A stretch of DNA of 64,000 bases from Neocallimastix lanati (nom. inval.). Lineage: Eukaryota; Neocallimastigomycota; Neocallimastigomycetes; Neocallimastigales; Neocallimastigaceae. This document shows positions 11,891 through 22,040 of this stretch, piece by piece (position 1 is the first letter of the stretch; every line of letters begins with the position of its first letter). Where the stretch lies: contig JACVTC010000069.1 of assembly GCA_016946835.1 (NCBI GenBank), forward strand, positions 926,479 through 990,478, in the 5' to 3' direction. A program made the position numbers and the translations under genes. The notes under the pieces are model-generated. The model saw only the letters and a program-made list of their open reading frames with translations, was not told the DNA's origin and ran no database searches.

Positions 11891-13620
11891 ATGGCTGGAA
11901 GAAGAAGAAATCAAGAACAAGTTATTAACCTTACCGGAGAAGATATTACTTATAACTCAATAAACTTTAACTATTCCGAAAATTTCAATCAAATTATTGA
12001 ATTAAATACAGAAAACTACCCTTGTTGGTGAAGATAGATTCTATATTTGTTAACAATAAACAAGTTGACTAAATATGTCCTTCATCCAATCGTAAAGAAA
12101 TTTCGAAAAGAGATGCAAGAGAAGAATTAACGTATTACCCTGAGGATAAATTTGATAGTTCGTTAGTCTATGAAAAGAACACTAATGACATTGACATAAC
12201 TAACGACATCACGGCGAAATGGATTATTATAAATGGGCTTGGAGAACGAACTCAAAAACTAATAAATGGAAATGAAAAGACCGCTTTCCAAATTTGGAAC
12301 ATCTTTCAAGACTCGTTTACCAAAAGCAAGGAAAGAAGAAAAATCGATATTCAAAACAAAATTGAAACAATGAAGTTTAACACTAAGATCGATATAAACA
12401 TATTCATTGCTAACTTGCAAAATTCAATAGATGAAAATGAGAAAATAGACAACGACCTTAGTACAAGTACAAAATCGGTATTCTAAATAGAAGCTTACCT
12501 GAAAGTCTAAGTTGGATAAACGTTTTCCAACATAAGAGTTATGAATCATGCTGCTCATATGTTAAGGATATCATCCCTAATATTATTTTATCTAATTTAA
12601 AAGAAGAAAATTACATTCAGGAAAACAACAACAATATCCTCTTCAATGTTGAAATAAAAAATAGTAAGAATTATCGAAATGAAAATAAAAATAAAGGTAA
12701 AAGAAAAGGCCTCATAAGGAGTAGTGGAAGATGTAACTACTGTGGAAGAAGAGGACATTACTTTTATGAATGTAAATTCAGAAAAAATAATTTATATAAA
12801 AAACAAAATAAAGATAAATTCAATAAAAGAACTAAAAAAAAAGAAAATTTTAAAACGATATTAATTATGTGAATACTAATGAGGCCTCTTCAAGTAATTA
12901 TGACACAATATACACCGATGCTTTTACTAAAGATTATAATACAGAAAATAATATTGAATTATGTTACTGTAACGTTGAAAAAGAACTTTTAAATGAAGAT
13001 AGTGACAAAAACTTTCTTTCATGTTGGATTTTGGACTCCGGTGCTTCAATCAATATCACAGGCAATATTAATCTTCTTATAAATTTCTTCATTACAAAGA
13101 TATAATGAAGAAATTAACATAGCTAATTGACAAATAATTACAGTAGCCCATAAAGGAAAATTTAAGGGTTATGTATACAACAATGAAGTAATACTTAATG
13201 AAGTAAACTACTCTCCAGCCATCAATAAAAATTTAATATCAGTATGCAAATTACTAAAAGAAAATTACAAAATTGTTTTTAATAATTCAAATAATAAATC
13301 ATATGCAATCATTTACAATAGTAACGATAAAAAAATAGTTAATATCAATGCAACTAAAAATAATACATTTAAAATATGGTTTTCCAATAATAGAATAAGT
13401 CTCAATAATAATAGCAATCAACATAATAATTTAGAAATAAATTTCACTACACCAAATGCAGCAAGGAAATTAAATTTATGGCATAGAAGATTATGTCACT
13501 TTGATATTAGTCATATTACAAACAAATTATTAAAGCTAAATATACCAGTTAATCAATGCCCACTATGTACGAATTCAAAACTAAAAAACAAACCATATAA
13601 ACAAGCAATAAATAAATCGA
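11891..13620 (+). pseudogene. Ty1/copia retrotransposon fragment: gag, protease, pre-integrase
   Basis: ATG at 11891 opens a gag-like frame (start MAGRRRNQEQVINLTGED, then LNTENYPCW) that breaks near 12030 and again near 12480. A CCHC zinc knuckle, CNYCGRRGHYFYEC, lies at about 12733-12774, followed by a basic tail. The frame 12869-13105 contains CWILDSGASINITGN with the aspartic protease LDSGA site. Further on, NLWHRRLCHFDISHI and CPLCTNSKLKNKPY are the GAG pre-integrase zinc motif (about 13478-13590). Integrase core, reverse transcriptase and LTRs are absent: the element stops at about 13620, where the sequence switches directly to the secreted gene. Stretch 11646-11890 may be its leader; no primer-binding site was recognised. 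Confidence 0.87.
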
Positions 13621-13621
13621 A

Positions 13622-14671
13622 ACATTCATTACTATTACGACCATTAACTAATATTCCACTTTTAGGTATTATATCAATTCCATCATCTTCAATATATTCA
13701 TTAGTAAATCTTTTACCATAATTATTATTTATATTTAATACATAGTCATAAGGTATATTTTTACGTTTATAACTCTTATCTTCTTTATATACATTTGTGT
13801 TACTATCTTGTATTAATGCAAATTGATGCGCCATTCTTTTACCTTTATTATAAGCTGTAAAAAATATCTTTCATCTTTACCATCATTACTCTTAACTACA
13901 ACAAAAATTAGTACCTATGTTACTCTCATGATTAACAAAATAATTTCTACATTCATCTCTCTTACTAATACACAATTCTGCTATTTTATGTATTACATTT
14001 AAAGGAATATTTTTTGTTTGTTTATTATTTAAATATTTAAAACCATTAAATGTTTTTTTATCATATTTATCATTTTCTCTTATATAAGAAGCAATTACAT
14101 TGTAAAAAACTTCATTATCCGGAAATAATATTTCAACATCAATTGATGGATCAAATATATTTAGGGGTTTTACTGAATTACCATTATTACCATTATTACC
14201 ATTATTATTCTCAGTGGTTAATCTCCCAAATAAATCATAACTATTTATTATATCTTCAGCAGTTACTTTTCTACCACTACCTATGGTATTTCCAACATTA
14301 TTAAAATATTTATTATATGTTCTAACCGCTGCATCATACAAATTATCGTGAAAATAGTTATCAACGTCACTATATATAATTGTTCTAGGAGTTGGAATTT
14401 TATTATTAGGTCCAAACTGGTTCCGATATGCTTGATCATATTTTTTACGTAACTCGGGTATTATATCTAATATTGTTTCATAACGTGGTCTATTATTGTT
14501 TTTACCATTATATACCCATAAATAACCTTGTTTACTATGAGCTATATTCCCATTATTATCAGCCACTGCTAAAATTAATAACGAAATTTCTTCATTTTCA
14601 TAATTATTAAGATAACAATTTACTTGATATATATTAAACAATAATAAAAATATAAAAATTAATAATAACAT
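13622..14671 (-). pseudogene. secreted EEISLL-family protein, 3' end cut by copia fragment
   Basis: A signal peptide (start MLLLIFIFLLLFNIYQ) precedes CYLNNYENEEISLL, ADNNGNIA, VYNGK and ILDIIPELRKK; the 259-codon frame 14671-13892 then breaks. Two frame changes near 13900 and 13860 lead into MAHQFALIQDSN and GIDIIPKSGILVNGR, as in the sister copies. At about 13620 homology to the other copies stops inside the codon block after NGRNSNE and the copia fragment begins. Compared with the 3.6 kb copy it keeps a better N-terminal domain. It lies 221 bp downstream of the intact partner gene. Exported protein of unknown function. Confidence 0.72.
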
Positions 14672-14892
14672 TATGTTTAGATGATGTATAATTTATATAA
14701 TATTAATTTTTTTATTTCTTTTAGATAATACACTATCATTTTAAAAAATATATATATATATATTTAAACATATAAATAATAATAATTTAAAATAAGAAAA
14801 CAAAATTGTATTAACTTTTAATATTTTATAATATATTAAATAATAATACTATTATATTAATTTTACTATTTTAAACTTTATTATATTAAAAA

Positions 14893-16311
14893 TTAATCAC
14901 AGCAAAAATAGCTGTTAAATAATTTGTGTGGAGTATTCATTAGTATTTTAAATATTTTACGAATATAATAAGATTTCTTATATCTAGTAAAACCTAAAAA
15001 TACAATTTTATTATTTCTATAAATAATACTATACCAATATTGATCATGATAAATTAATACATAAATTATAAATTTACTATAATTATTATGAATTAATGAT
15101 GCTAAATAACATAATTTTATTATTAAACAGTCAGTATAATTATTGATATTTATATTTAAATTTAATATATAATTAGGATCTTTTAATATTCTATCAATTT
15201 TTCTATAACTAGATAAATATATATTAACAAAATCAAAATTTATATCACCAGGAATTAATATATAGGAATCTACATATTTTAATTTTCCATTATATTGAGG
15301 ATCAAATATATGTATTAATTCATTCTGAATATCATAATTATATTTAGTTTTATTATTATTAATTTTCTCAGCACTAATTGGTTCTTTAAGAATTATCTCA
15401 AAATTAGATTCAATTTTCGTAAAATTTATATTATATTTTTTTGAAAAAAGAACATTAAACGTATAGGTAGAATAAACAAAATTTTTTATGTAATAATCAC
15501 CGAAACAAGTATTAATAAATTCTTCAGCAAATTTATCTTGACATTTTAAATATAGATCATTTTTTATACAAAGTTTATCTGAATAATATTTTAATGTTTT
15601 ATAACGATGATTCATTGGAACTCTATAACCTTTGATATCTTTAATTTTCAAATTATATTTCTTAATTTTATCTAAACAATAATTTAAAATATTAATATCT
15701 TTACCAAATTGATAAATTATTTCTTCTATAATTTCTTCCATGTTATTTTTATTCTTTTTTATAAAATTTTCTAATAATTGGTGATGTGTATTTGAATAAA
15801 AATTTTTAAATATTTCAAATGTTATATATGGTAAAAATTTTAAATCCATATCATCAACATAAAATAATATAAATACTTTAGTGTATATATGCATATAATT
15901 ATATAAATATTTTAAATAAAAATTCATTTCAGACTTTGCTATAATTTCTTCTAAAAATTCATTATCCCTTTCATTTAATAATTTATCAATAAAAAATTTA
16001 TTAATAATAATTAATGATTGAAAATTAGATATTTCTTCATTTAAAGGATAATATTTATTAAATATAGATCTATATTCTTTATAAAAATATTTTAATCTAT
16101 TATATTGTTTATCATTATTTATTAAAAAAAATTGATTATTTATTATACTAATATCAACAACAAATTCATGATCCTTTATTTTATCATAATTAAATAATGG
16201 CTCTTTCAAAAATATGCCTTGTTCTGCGATAAATAATAATCTTTTAGGATCACATTTACCATTTAATTCTTTGTAAAAATCTTTAGTATTCTCCTCAAAA
16301 GATTTTGACAT
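14893..16311 (-). CDS. partner protein of the two-gene locus, intact, 472 aa
   Basis: Complete frame from ATG (MSKSFEENTKDFYKELNG) to stop. The N-terminal signature is CDPKRLLFIAEQGIFLKEP followed by LFNYDKIKDHE, the middle contains INILNYCLDKIKKYN and IKGYRVPMNH, and the C-terminus contains RILKDPNYILNLN, LASLIHNNYSKF and LMNTPHKLFNSY. No signal peptide, no membrane segment and no nucleotide-binding loop is seen, so it is probably cytoplasmic. It is the only undamaged member of the directly repeated loci and serves as reference for 3706-5127 and 62656-64000; 32176-33627 is a more distant relative. Function unknown; the constant company of the secreted EEISLL gene suggests a joint role. Confidence 0.85.
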   Translation of the reverse strand: MSKSFEENTKDFYKELNGKCDPKRLLFIAEQGIFLKEPLFNYDKIKDHEFVVDISIINNQFFLINNDKQYNRLKYFYKEYRSIFNKYYPLNEEISNFQSLIIINKFFIDKLLNERDNEFLEEIIAKSEMNFYLKYLYNYMHIYTKVFILFYVDDMDLKFLPYITFEIFKNFYSNTHHQLLENFIKKNKNNMEEIIEEIIYQFGKDINILNYCLDKIKKYNLKIKDIKGYRVPMNHRYKTLKYYSDKLCIKNDLYLKCQDKFAEEFINTCFGDYYIKNFVYSTYTFNVLFSKKYNINFTKIESNFEIILKEPISAEKINNNKTKYNYDIQNELIHIFDPQYNGKLKYVDSYILIPGDINFDFVNIYLSSYRKIDRILKDPNYILNLNININNYTDCLIIKLCYLASLIHNNYSKFIIYVLIYHDQYWYSIIYRNNKIVFLGFTRYKKSYYIRKIFKILMNTPHKLFNSYFCCD

Positions 16312-16313
16312 TT

Positions 16314-16545
16314 TTATGAAACTTATTTAAAATTATTGAATTTTAATATTTATTTATATTTATAAAATCATTTTATAAATAAATAAATAAAGTTAATATT
16401 ATTTAAAGTTCTAATAAAGAGTTCAAATTATATATTTCTTTTATTATAAATTTATAATTTATTTTTATAAAAATATATCTTTTCGAAAACAATTTTTTAA
16501 AATAATATGTAATGTATAAATTAAATAACATTTTTTTTATATCAC
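16314..16545 (-). promoter_or_regulatory. conserved upstream block of partner gene, copy 2
   Basis: Counterpart of 5130-5350, with the same ordered landmarks. Beyond 16545 the two copies diverge, marking the outer limit of the duplicated segment. The rest, 16546-17141, is A+T-rich with no gene seen. Confidence 0.45.
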
Positions 16546-17141
16546 TAATCATTATTTAAAATTTTATTATTTTTTTTTTTTAATAAAAGTTAAAAGTTCA
16601 TAAGTACGGAATTTTTTCCACTTTAAAATTATACATCTTTTTAATTTATTTTTATATTAAAAATATTTTAATAAAAAATAATAAAAAAATAAGATTAATA
16701 ATAAAAAGTATTATTTTATTATTAGTATTTCATTTAAAATTTTTTAATCTTTTTTATTTATTTGATATCTTAATTCTTGGTTATGATATGATATTAAAAA
16801 TAGTTTATTTATAATTTGTTTTAAAATTACATAAATTATTATATTTATTTATATATGGATATTATTTTTAATTAAAATTTAATGATTTCTAAAATAAATT
16901 ATATATATGTAATTTTTTTACATATTTTTGACATTATAATATAAATCTTTATATTAAAATAATTTATATATTGGATATGTGTTTTATTACATATAATATA
17001 ATTCTTTATTTCATAGTTTATTTTATAAAATGATATTTTTATTTTTTAGTAACAAAAAAAAATATTAAATATTTTGTTAATTAATAATACTTAATAAAAT
17101 ATATTTTATTTTAATTATATAAATTAATTAAAGAAATAAAA

Positions 17142-17842
17142 ATGAAACTTATTATTTTATTGTTAGTGTTATCTGTTTCTACTTTATCTTATGCTAATTC
17201 TATTAATTTTTTGAAATTAATAAAAAGGTCAGTTACTTTTGATGAAGAAGCTTTCATGAATAATTTAAGTGAAGAATTTATTAATGAATTAGATAATTCA
17301 GAATATAATAATGAATGTATGCCAGAATTTTACAATTAGCAATTATAAGCAGGTATGTCAACAAATTAAATCTGATAAATGCCAAAAGTTTTACAATGAT
17401 CCCGATAAATCAAAGTATTATTCTATCAGTAGTAAGATTCCTCAATACAATGAAATTTTTAATCCACTTGTATATAAATCTGCTATTCAAGGATTACAAT
17501 TAAAATGCCAATTTGATGAAAACGGGGAATTATGTCCATTTTCTCTTTATTCAATTATAAAAACTGGTGCTGATGAAGTTTTAGATGACACATGCAAATC
17601 CAATAAATGCACTGAAGAATTACTTGAAGTTTATAAAGACACTAATATAGACCAACTTACCGCTTTAGAAAATTCTTCTTTTTTTCTGGAAATTTCTCTT
17701 ATGAAGAATTATCGGTTATAAATATATTATTACTGCATTAAAATCTGAAAAATGTCAATCTCAACATGCTACAAGTAATGCTAGGCATACTAAAACCAAT
17801 GAGTCTTTATTAATTTCTTTACTTTTGTTATTACTGTTATAA
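17142..17842 (+). pseudogene. Cys-rich secreted, GPI-anchor-type protein, frameshifted
   Basis: ATG at 17142 starts a signal peptide (MKLIILLLVLSVSTLSYA) and a KR site in LIKRSVTFDEEAF. The frame changes at about 17315, where NNEC continues as QNFTISNYKQVCQQI in another frame. It changes again in the T run near 17685 and near 17735, and finally ends in a hydrophobic Leu-rich tail (LLISLLLLLLL) with TAA at 17840-17842. Spaced cysteines (CQQIKSDKC, LKCQF, DTCKSNKC, KCQSQ) fill the centre. A signal peptide plus a C-terminal hydrophobic tail without following charge is typical of a GPI-anchored surface protein. Three frame changes mean it is either decayed or affected by indel errors. Confidence 0.7.
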
Positions 17843-19320
17843 TAGTAGAAATTGACTGTTCTATTAAATAAATAGACAAATAACATATCATTAAATCATT
17901 TAAATATTATTATTAAATATTTGATAATGAAAATTTAAATAAATAAATGATATTATTAACAAGTTAAAATTAAAATATATTTATATAAATATGTATTAAA
18001 AAATTAATAATTCTAAACTTTTAACATATTATCTCTTAATTAAAAAAAAAAATCTAAATATTAGCATTTGTATTAAATAAACATTTACTGAAATGACTCA
18101 TTTATTTATAAAAGTAAATATATTTATTTAATATATATTACATTTAAATTTGAATTTCAAAGTTCGATTTTAAATATTTATCAAAGAACACTTTCGTATC
18201 TAAAGTGACATTTTTTGAGAATTACAAATATATGGTATAGTTTTGATAAGTAGTAAACAAACTTTACCAACTATGTATTATTATTTTAATTATTAAAAAG
18301 TATAAATAAATTTACAATAATTAGAATTTTAAACATTTATTGTACATGTCTATCTCTTGTTAAATAATATAAAATATAATTTTTATAAACTCAAAGAAAA
18401 TCCATCATTTATTAAAAAATATAATACTCAAATAAGAAATTAAATAAACAAATTTAAAATAATAACAAATAAAGGACTTATAAATTAATAAATATGAATT
18501 CAATCTAAAAAAAAAAATTATTTATAGATATTTTAAAAGTAAAATAAAATTGAATATAAAATTAGATATAAAATATTATAATTATTAATACATTATTATT
18601 CGTTATATTTTTTTAAATTTAAATAATTAAAATTTTTTAAAAATTAAATTTTATTATATATATATTAAGGATGATACTAATCAATTAATATCATGTAAAT
18701 ACTAAATGTAAAATAAAGTTATATGAAGTATTTGTTTATTGGCATTATTTAGTATTGTGGAGTTTATATTTTAAATTGTCTTTTACTCGAGCAATATAAT
18801 CTTAATAAACGAATATAGCAATGTACAATATTAATGTACTAATATTAAATATTTAATTGATTATGTATTTACAAAAGTCACATTTATATTGTTCTAAGGT
18901 GAATAATACTTATTTAATGTAATTACTACTAAATATTTAAGTAATGTTTTTTGATGTTATTATTTTGAATGTAATAAATATCTTTATTTAGTATGCTTAA
19001 ACATTTTGAATAAAATATTATAATTCTTATAATTCTTATAATTCTTAAAAATTTAGTATAAAAAAAAATATAAAGTAATAATAAAAATGCCCAATGTAAT
19101 ATTTTTGTATTGAATATATGTATTTAAATAATAACACCGTTTATTAATTATTTATGAATAAATCTTTTATTAAATTTTTTTTTCTTTTTGATTTTAAAAA
19201 TATGTCATTTAAATAATAACTTAAATTCAAATATAATAAATAATAAAAAATTGGTTTGAGTATATAACTTCTTTTTATAGAATTTAAATGACTTGTATTC
19301 TACTTTAACTTAAAGATTAA
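17843..19320. other. intergenic, no gene recognised
   Basis: A+T-rich without a usable frame on either strand. A small tandem TATAATTCT repeat lies at about 19018-19047. Nothing else can be supported. Confidence 0.6.
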
Positions 19321-19374
19321 TTTAAAATGAAAATTATTAAATTTATTAATCAAAAAAGTAATTAAAAAAATTAA

Positions 19375-19929
19375 ATAAAATTTTTAATAAAAATTAATTT
19401 TCTAAATTTTTTATTTTCATTTCTATTATCCATTAATGCAATATATTGTATCATTTTGACATCTAATGCTGAAGGTAATTTTAGAAAAGAATACGAAACT
19501 AAGTTAACTAAAAGATCACGTTGGGATAATGACTTTAATTCAAAAATTTTTGATGACATGAGAAAGGAAATGGAAGATAACCCTATCTACGATGAAATGA
19601 GAAAAGAAATGGAAAATGATCATATCTACGATGAAATGAGAAATGATATAGGAACTAATCCAATCTATGATGAAATGAGAAAGGAAATGGAAATTAATCC
19701 TATCTACGACGACATGAGAGGGGAATTGGAAGAAAAACAGAAAAAAACTAAAACTACTGCAAAAAAGCAAGCTCTTCCAACTATACTATCTAGTGATAAG
19801 TGTGGCTCTAAGAAGGATGGAATATACATTTATAAATGTAATTATTGTTGTAGTAAATATGAATATTGTGGTAAATCAAGTGACTACTGTGATTCTGGAT
19901 GCCAATCAAGATACGGTAAATGTTGGTAA
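19375..19929 (+). CDS. small secreted protein: heptad-like charged repeats plus CBM18 chitin-binding domain
   Basis: The frame is open from 19375 (after TAA 19372-19374). Its first residues are hydrophobic (about 19378-19460) and end TSNAEGN, a signal-peptide-like stretch, but no ATG is in frame; an ATG at 19327 opens another frame that stops after 12 codons. A start lost by an indel in the A run or a short first exon is likely. Then comes a KR site and five copies of an 11-13-residue charged repeat around IYDEMRKEME. A Lys/Thr linker leads into the eight-cysteine hevein-type domain beginning CGSKKDG and ending SRYGKCW (about 19798-19926). That domain binds chitin or GlcNAc oligomers. It probably acts at a cell wall. 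Confidence 0.75.
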   Translation: MKFLIKINFLNFLFSFLLSINAIYCIILTSNAEGNFRKEYETKLTKRSRWDNDFNSKIFDDMRKEMEDNPIYDEMRKEMENDHIYDEMRNDIGTNPIYDEMRKEMEINPIYDDMRGELEEKQKKTKTTAKKQALPTILSSDKCGSKKDGIYIYKCNYCCSKYEYCGKSSDYCDSGCQSRYGKCW

Positions 19930-20425
19930 TTATAAGTTAAAAATTACTATTAAGTTTATTATAAATTAAAATCTTTTAAGTCAATAAATTTATCTATTAA
20001 CTTGCATATAATTATAATTTTTAAAAATTTATATATAAGTATAAATAAATATTATTATAAATATAATAAATAATAGAATATTTATTCATCAATAAAATTC
20101 TAAATTACTATTAAATTAATAAATATATTAATTTAAAAAACATAAATTAAACTAAACAAATTACACATTCTACACTATTTATATTAATTTTATTAGTTTT
20201 TATTCATAATGAAAATTTGGAAAGTTACTAAAAATTTAATTTTTTAAAGTTTAATATAACTATTATTTAATATTTAATAGGAATAATAAATAATAAATAT
20301 AAAAAAAAAATTCATTATATCAATTTAATTATTTTTGTTATTTTTTTTATTTTGTTCGACTTTATCCCATGATTACTTTTAAAAAAAATTTGATTTACAG
20401 TATATATATATATTTTATTTTTAAT
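19930..20425. other. intergenic, no gene recognised
   Basis: Plain A+T-rich sequence, no frame and no marked repeat. Confidence 0.5.
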
Positions 20426-20545
20426 TCTCGTATGTAGTGCTTTTTAGTCCTCTCAAGGCACAGGAATATTAAGGTAGTCATAATATCTCTGTATTCTTTT
20501 GTATATGTGAATATTGTCTCCGCTAGACCGCTTTACTTAGAAAAA
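20425..20545. other. short GC-richer segment
   Basis: Stands out from its surroundings by composition (TCCTCTCAAGGCACAGG, CTCCGCTAGACCGC). The pattern vaguely recalls the GC-richer stretch at 39330-39440 (CCCCTCTCAGGGCCAGAG followed by a similar TAT-rich spacer). It may be a retroelement 3' end or small-RNA relic. Confidence 0.25.
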
Positions 20546-20976
20546 TAAATATAATGAAATACGCTTTTCTATATAAAATTTTAAATATTGAAAAATAAAA
20601 ACAAACTAATATATTTTTATGATTGATTTTTAAAATATGATTTATTATTATTGTATTATTTAAGTATATTTATATTTTAAAATATATATTTATATATATA
20701 AAATTTAATGAAACTAAATTTTTTTTTAAAAGTAGTAATTTTTATAATTACAATGGTATAAATTATAATATATTATTAAATGTTTAAAATTTTCACATTT
20801 CTTTTAATTTTGATAACTTTTTAAATTTTTAAATTTTTTTTAAAAAAAAAAAGTAAATATAAGAAAAGTATTTTATTAATATATATATATTTAAAAAAAT
20901 TTTATTAATAAAATAACAATAACATAAATTAATTAAGATTAAATATTTAAATAAAAATTATTAATAAAATAGATTT

Positions 20977-21020
20977 TACTAGTTTTATCGGTTCAATTGT
21001 TTAACCGATAAACACTAGTA
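20977..21020. other. strong inverted repeat next to the viral-type block
   Basis: Arms TACTAGTTTTATCGGTT (20977-20993) and AACCGATAAACACTAGTA (21003-21020) pair almost throughout (one or two mismatches or a bulge) around a 9-base loop. The CG-containing arms are unlikely by chance in such A+T-rich DNA. It lies at the outer edge of the block that holds the polymerase fragment. Confidence 0.6.
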
Positions 21021-21342
21021 TTTTTTTTAATATTCTAGTTATAATAAATAAAAAGTTATTAAAATTTGGAAAGAGTGGGTGTCAAACCCTAAGAGTTCAG
21101 CCCGATGGTCATGGTAACTTAGCATTGAACCATGGTTACTAATTTGCTAGTTATTAGTTTCGTTACATATGATGTAATTAAATTGGCTATTTTCTTGTTC
21201 GATACATTGTTTATAAGTGATGGAGGATGAATCAATATCGTCGGTAAATACATTGTAATCAAAAAATACAAACAAAAAATTCCATTAATATTTTTAGATA
21301 TATTACTGAGCATCCTAGAAATATTAATGTAGCTAAAATCAT

Positions 21343-21531
21343 TTAGAGCGAAAAAGCAAGTAGCAACATAATAAATATCTTTAATTCTATATTCTGAATG
21401 GTATTTTGAAGTATTGAGATACGATTACGAATTTCGGACTTAGAAATACATTCTTTCAAAACTTTTATTTTTTCATGGTCAGGTTCAACACAAACAATTT
21501 TGAGAAAATTTTTCCACTTGTGAAGATCCAT
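21343..21531 (-). CDS. small hypothetical protein with C-terminal hydrophobic segment
   Basis: 62 codons, start MDLHKWKNFLKIVCVEPD, end IFIMLLLAFSL. The middle looks like an amphipathic helix and the last dozen residues could be a membrane anchor. Composition is less A+T-rich than the neighbours, as in the polymerase gene 0.5 kb away on the same strand. Not recognised. Another short frame at 21119-21313 lies over a tRNA-like stretch and is not supported. Confidence 0.35.
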   Translation of the reverse strand: MDLHKWKNFLKIVCVEPDHEKIKVLKECISKSEIRNRISILQNTIQNIELKIFIMLLLAFSL

Positions 21532-21847
21532 TTTAATTAAGATACTTTAAAATTAATTTCGGAATATTTTTATATAGTTAAAATTAGTTTAAATATTTTA
21601 CAAAAATAGTTTTGAATTGTAAATATATAAACATTAGTATTAATAATATTTATCAATATATATATATCTAATGAGTTTTTATTGAATTTAATTATTATTG
21701 TAAATAAGTTGAAAGTTTATTGAATTAATTAATGTTTAGTTTTAGTTAATTATTATTTAATAAAATTATTAATAAATATTATGTTTATAAAGAAATAGTA
21801 ATATATTTAAGTTAGATAGAAATAATATATTATAATATAATCATAAA

Positions 21848-21915
21848 AAATTATAAATACATGTAAATTTCTATAATTAAATCGATGTATTAGTTATTGA
21901 CTATCAAATAGTTAA
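21848..21915. other. double-hairpin block, copy 2
   Basis: Arms AATACAT (21856-21862) and ATGTATT (21885-21891), then GTTATTGACTAT and ATAGTTAATTAC around a short loop (about 21893-21919). Sequence, order and arm distance match 8680-8755, including the shared ATCGATGTATTAGTTATT. It lies 120 bp beyond the stop of the polymerase gene, on the 3' side of that gene. In mimivirus-type viruses, hairpins at transcript ends mark polyadenylation sites; that role here is inference. Confidence 0.6.
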
Positions 21916-22040
21916 TTACAAGAAGAGATTTATTTTTAAATTTAATAAAAGATTATTTATTAAAAAAGTAATTTTTTTTTATTACGTATTTAAAATATTT
22001 TGTGTATTTTGTTATTTGTAATCTGTTTCTTCTAAACTCT

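Noticed and set aside
21065-21150. tRNA gene on the minus strand (GGGTTTGACACCC with anticodon-arm-like GACCATCGGGCTGAACTC)
   Set aside because: The T-stem pairs in only three positions and no matching acceptor strand is found; at best a tRNA-derived relic.
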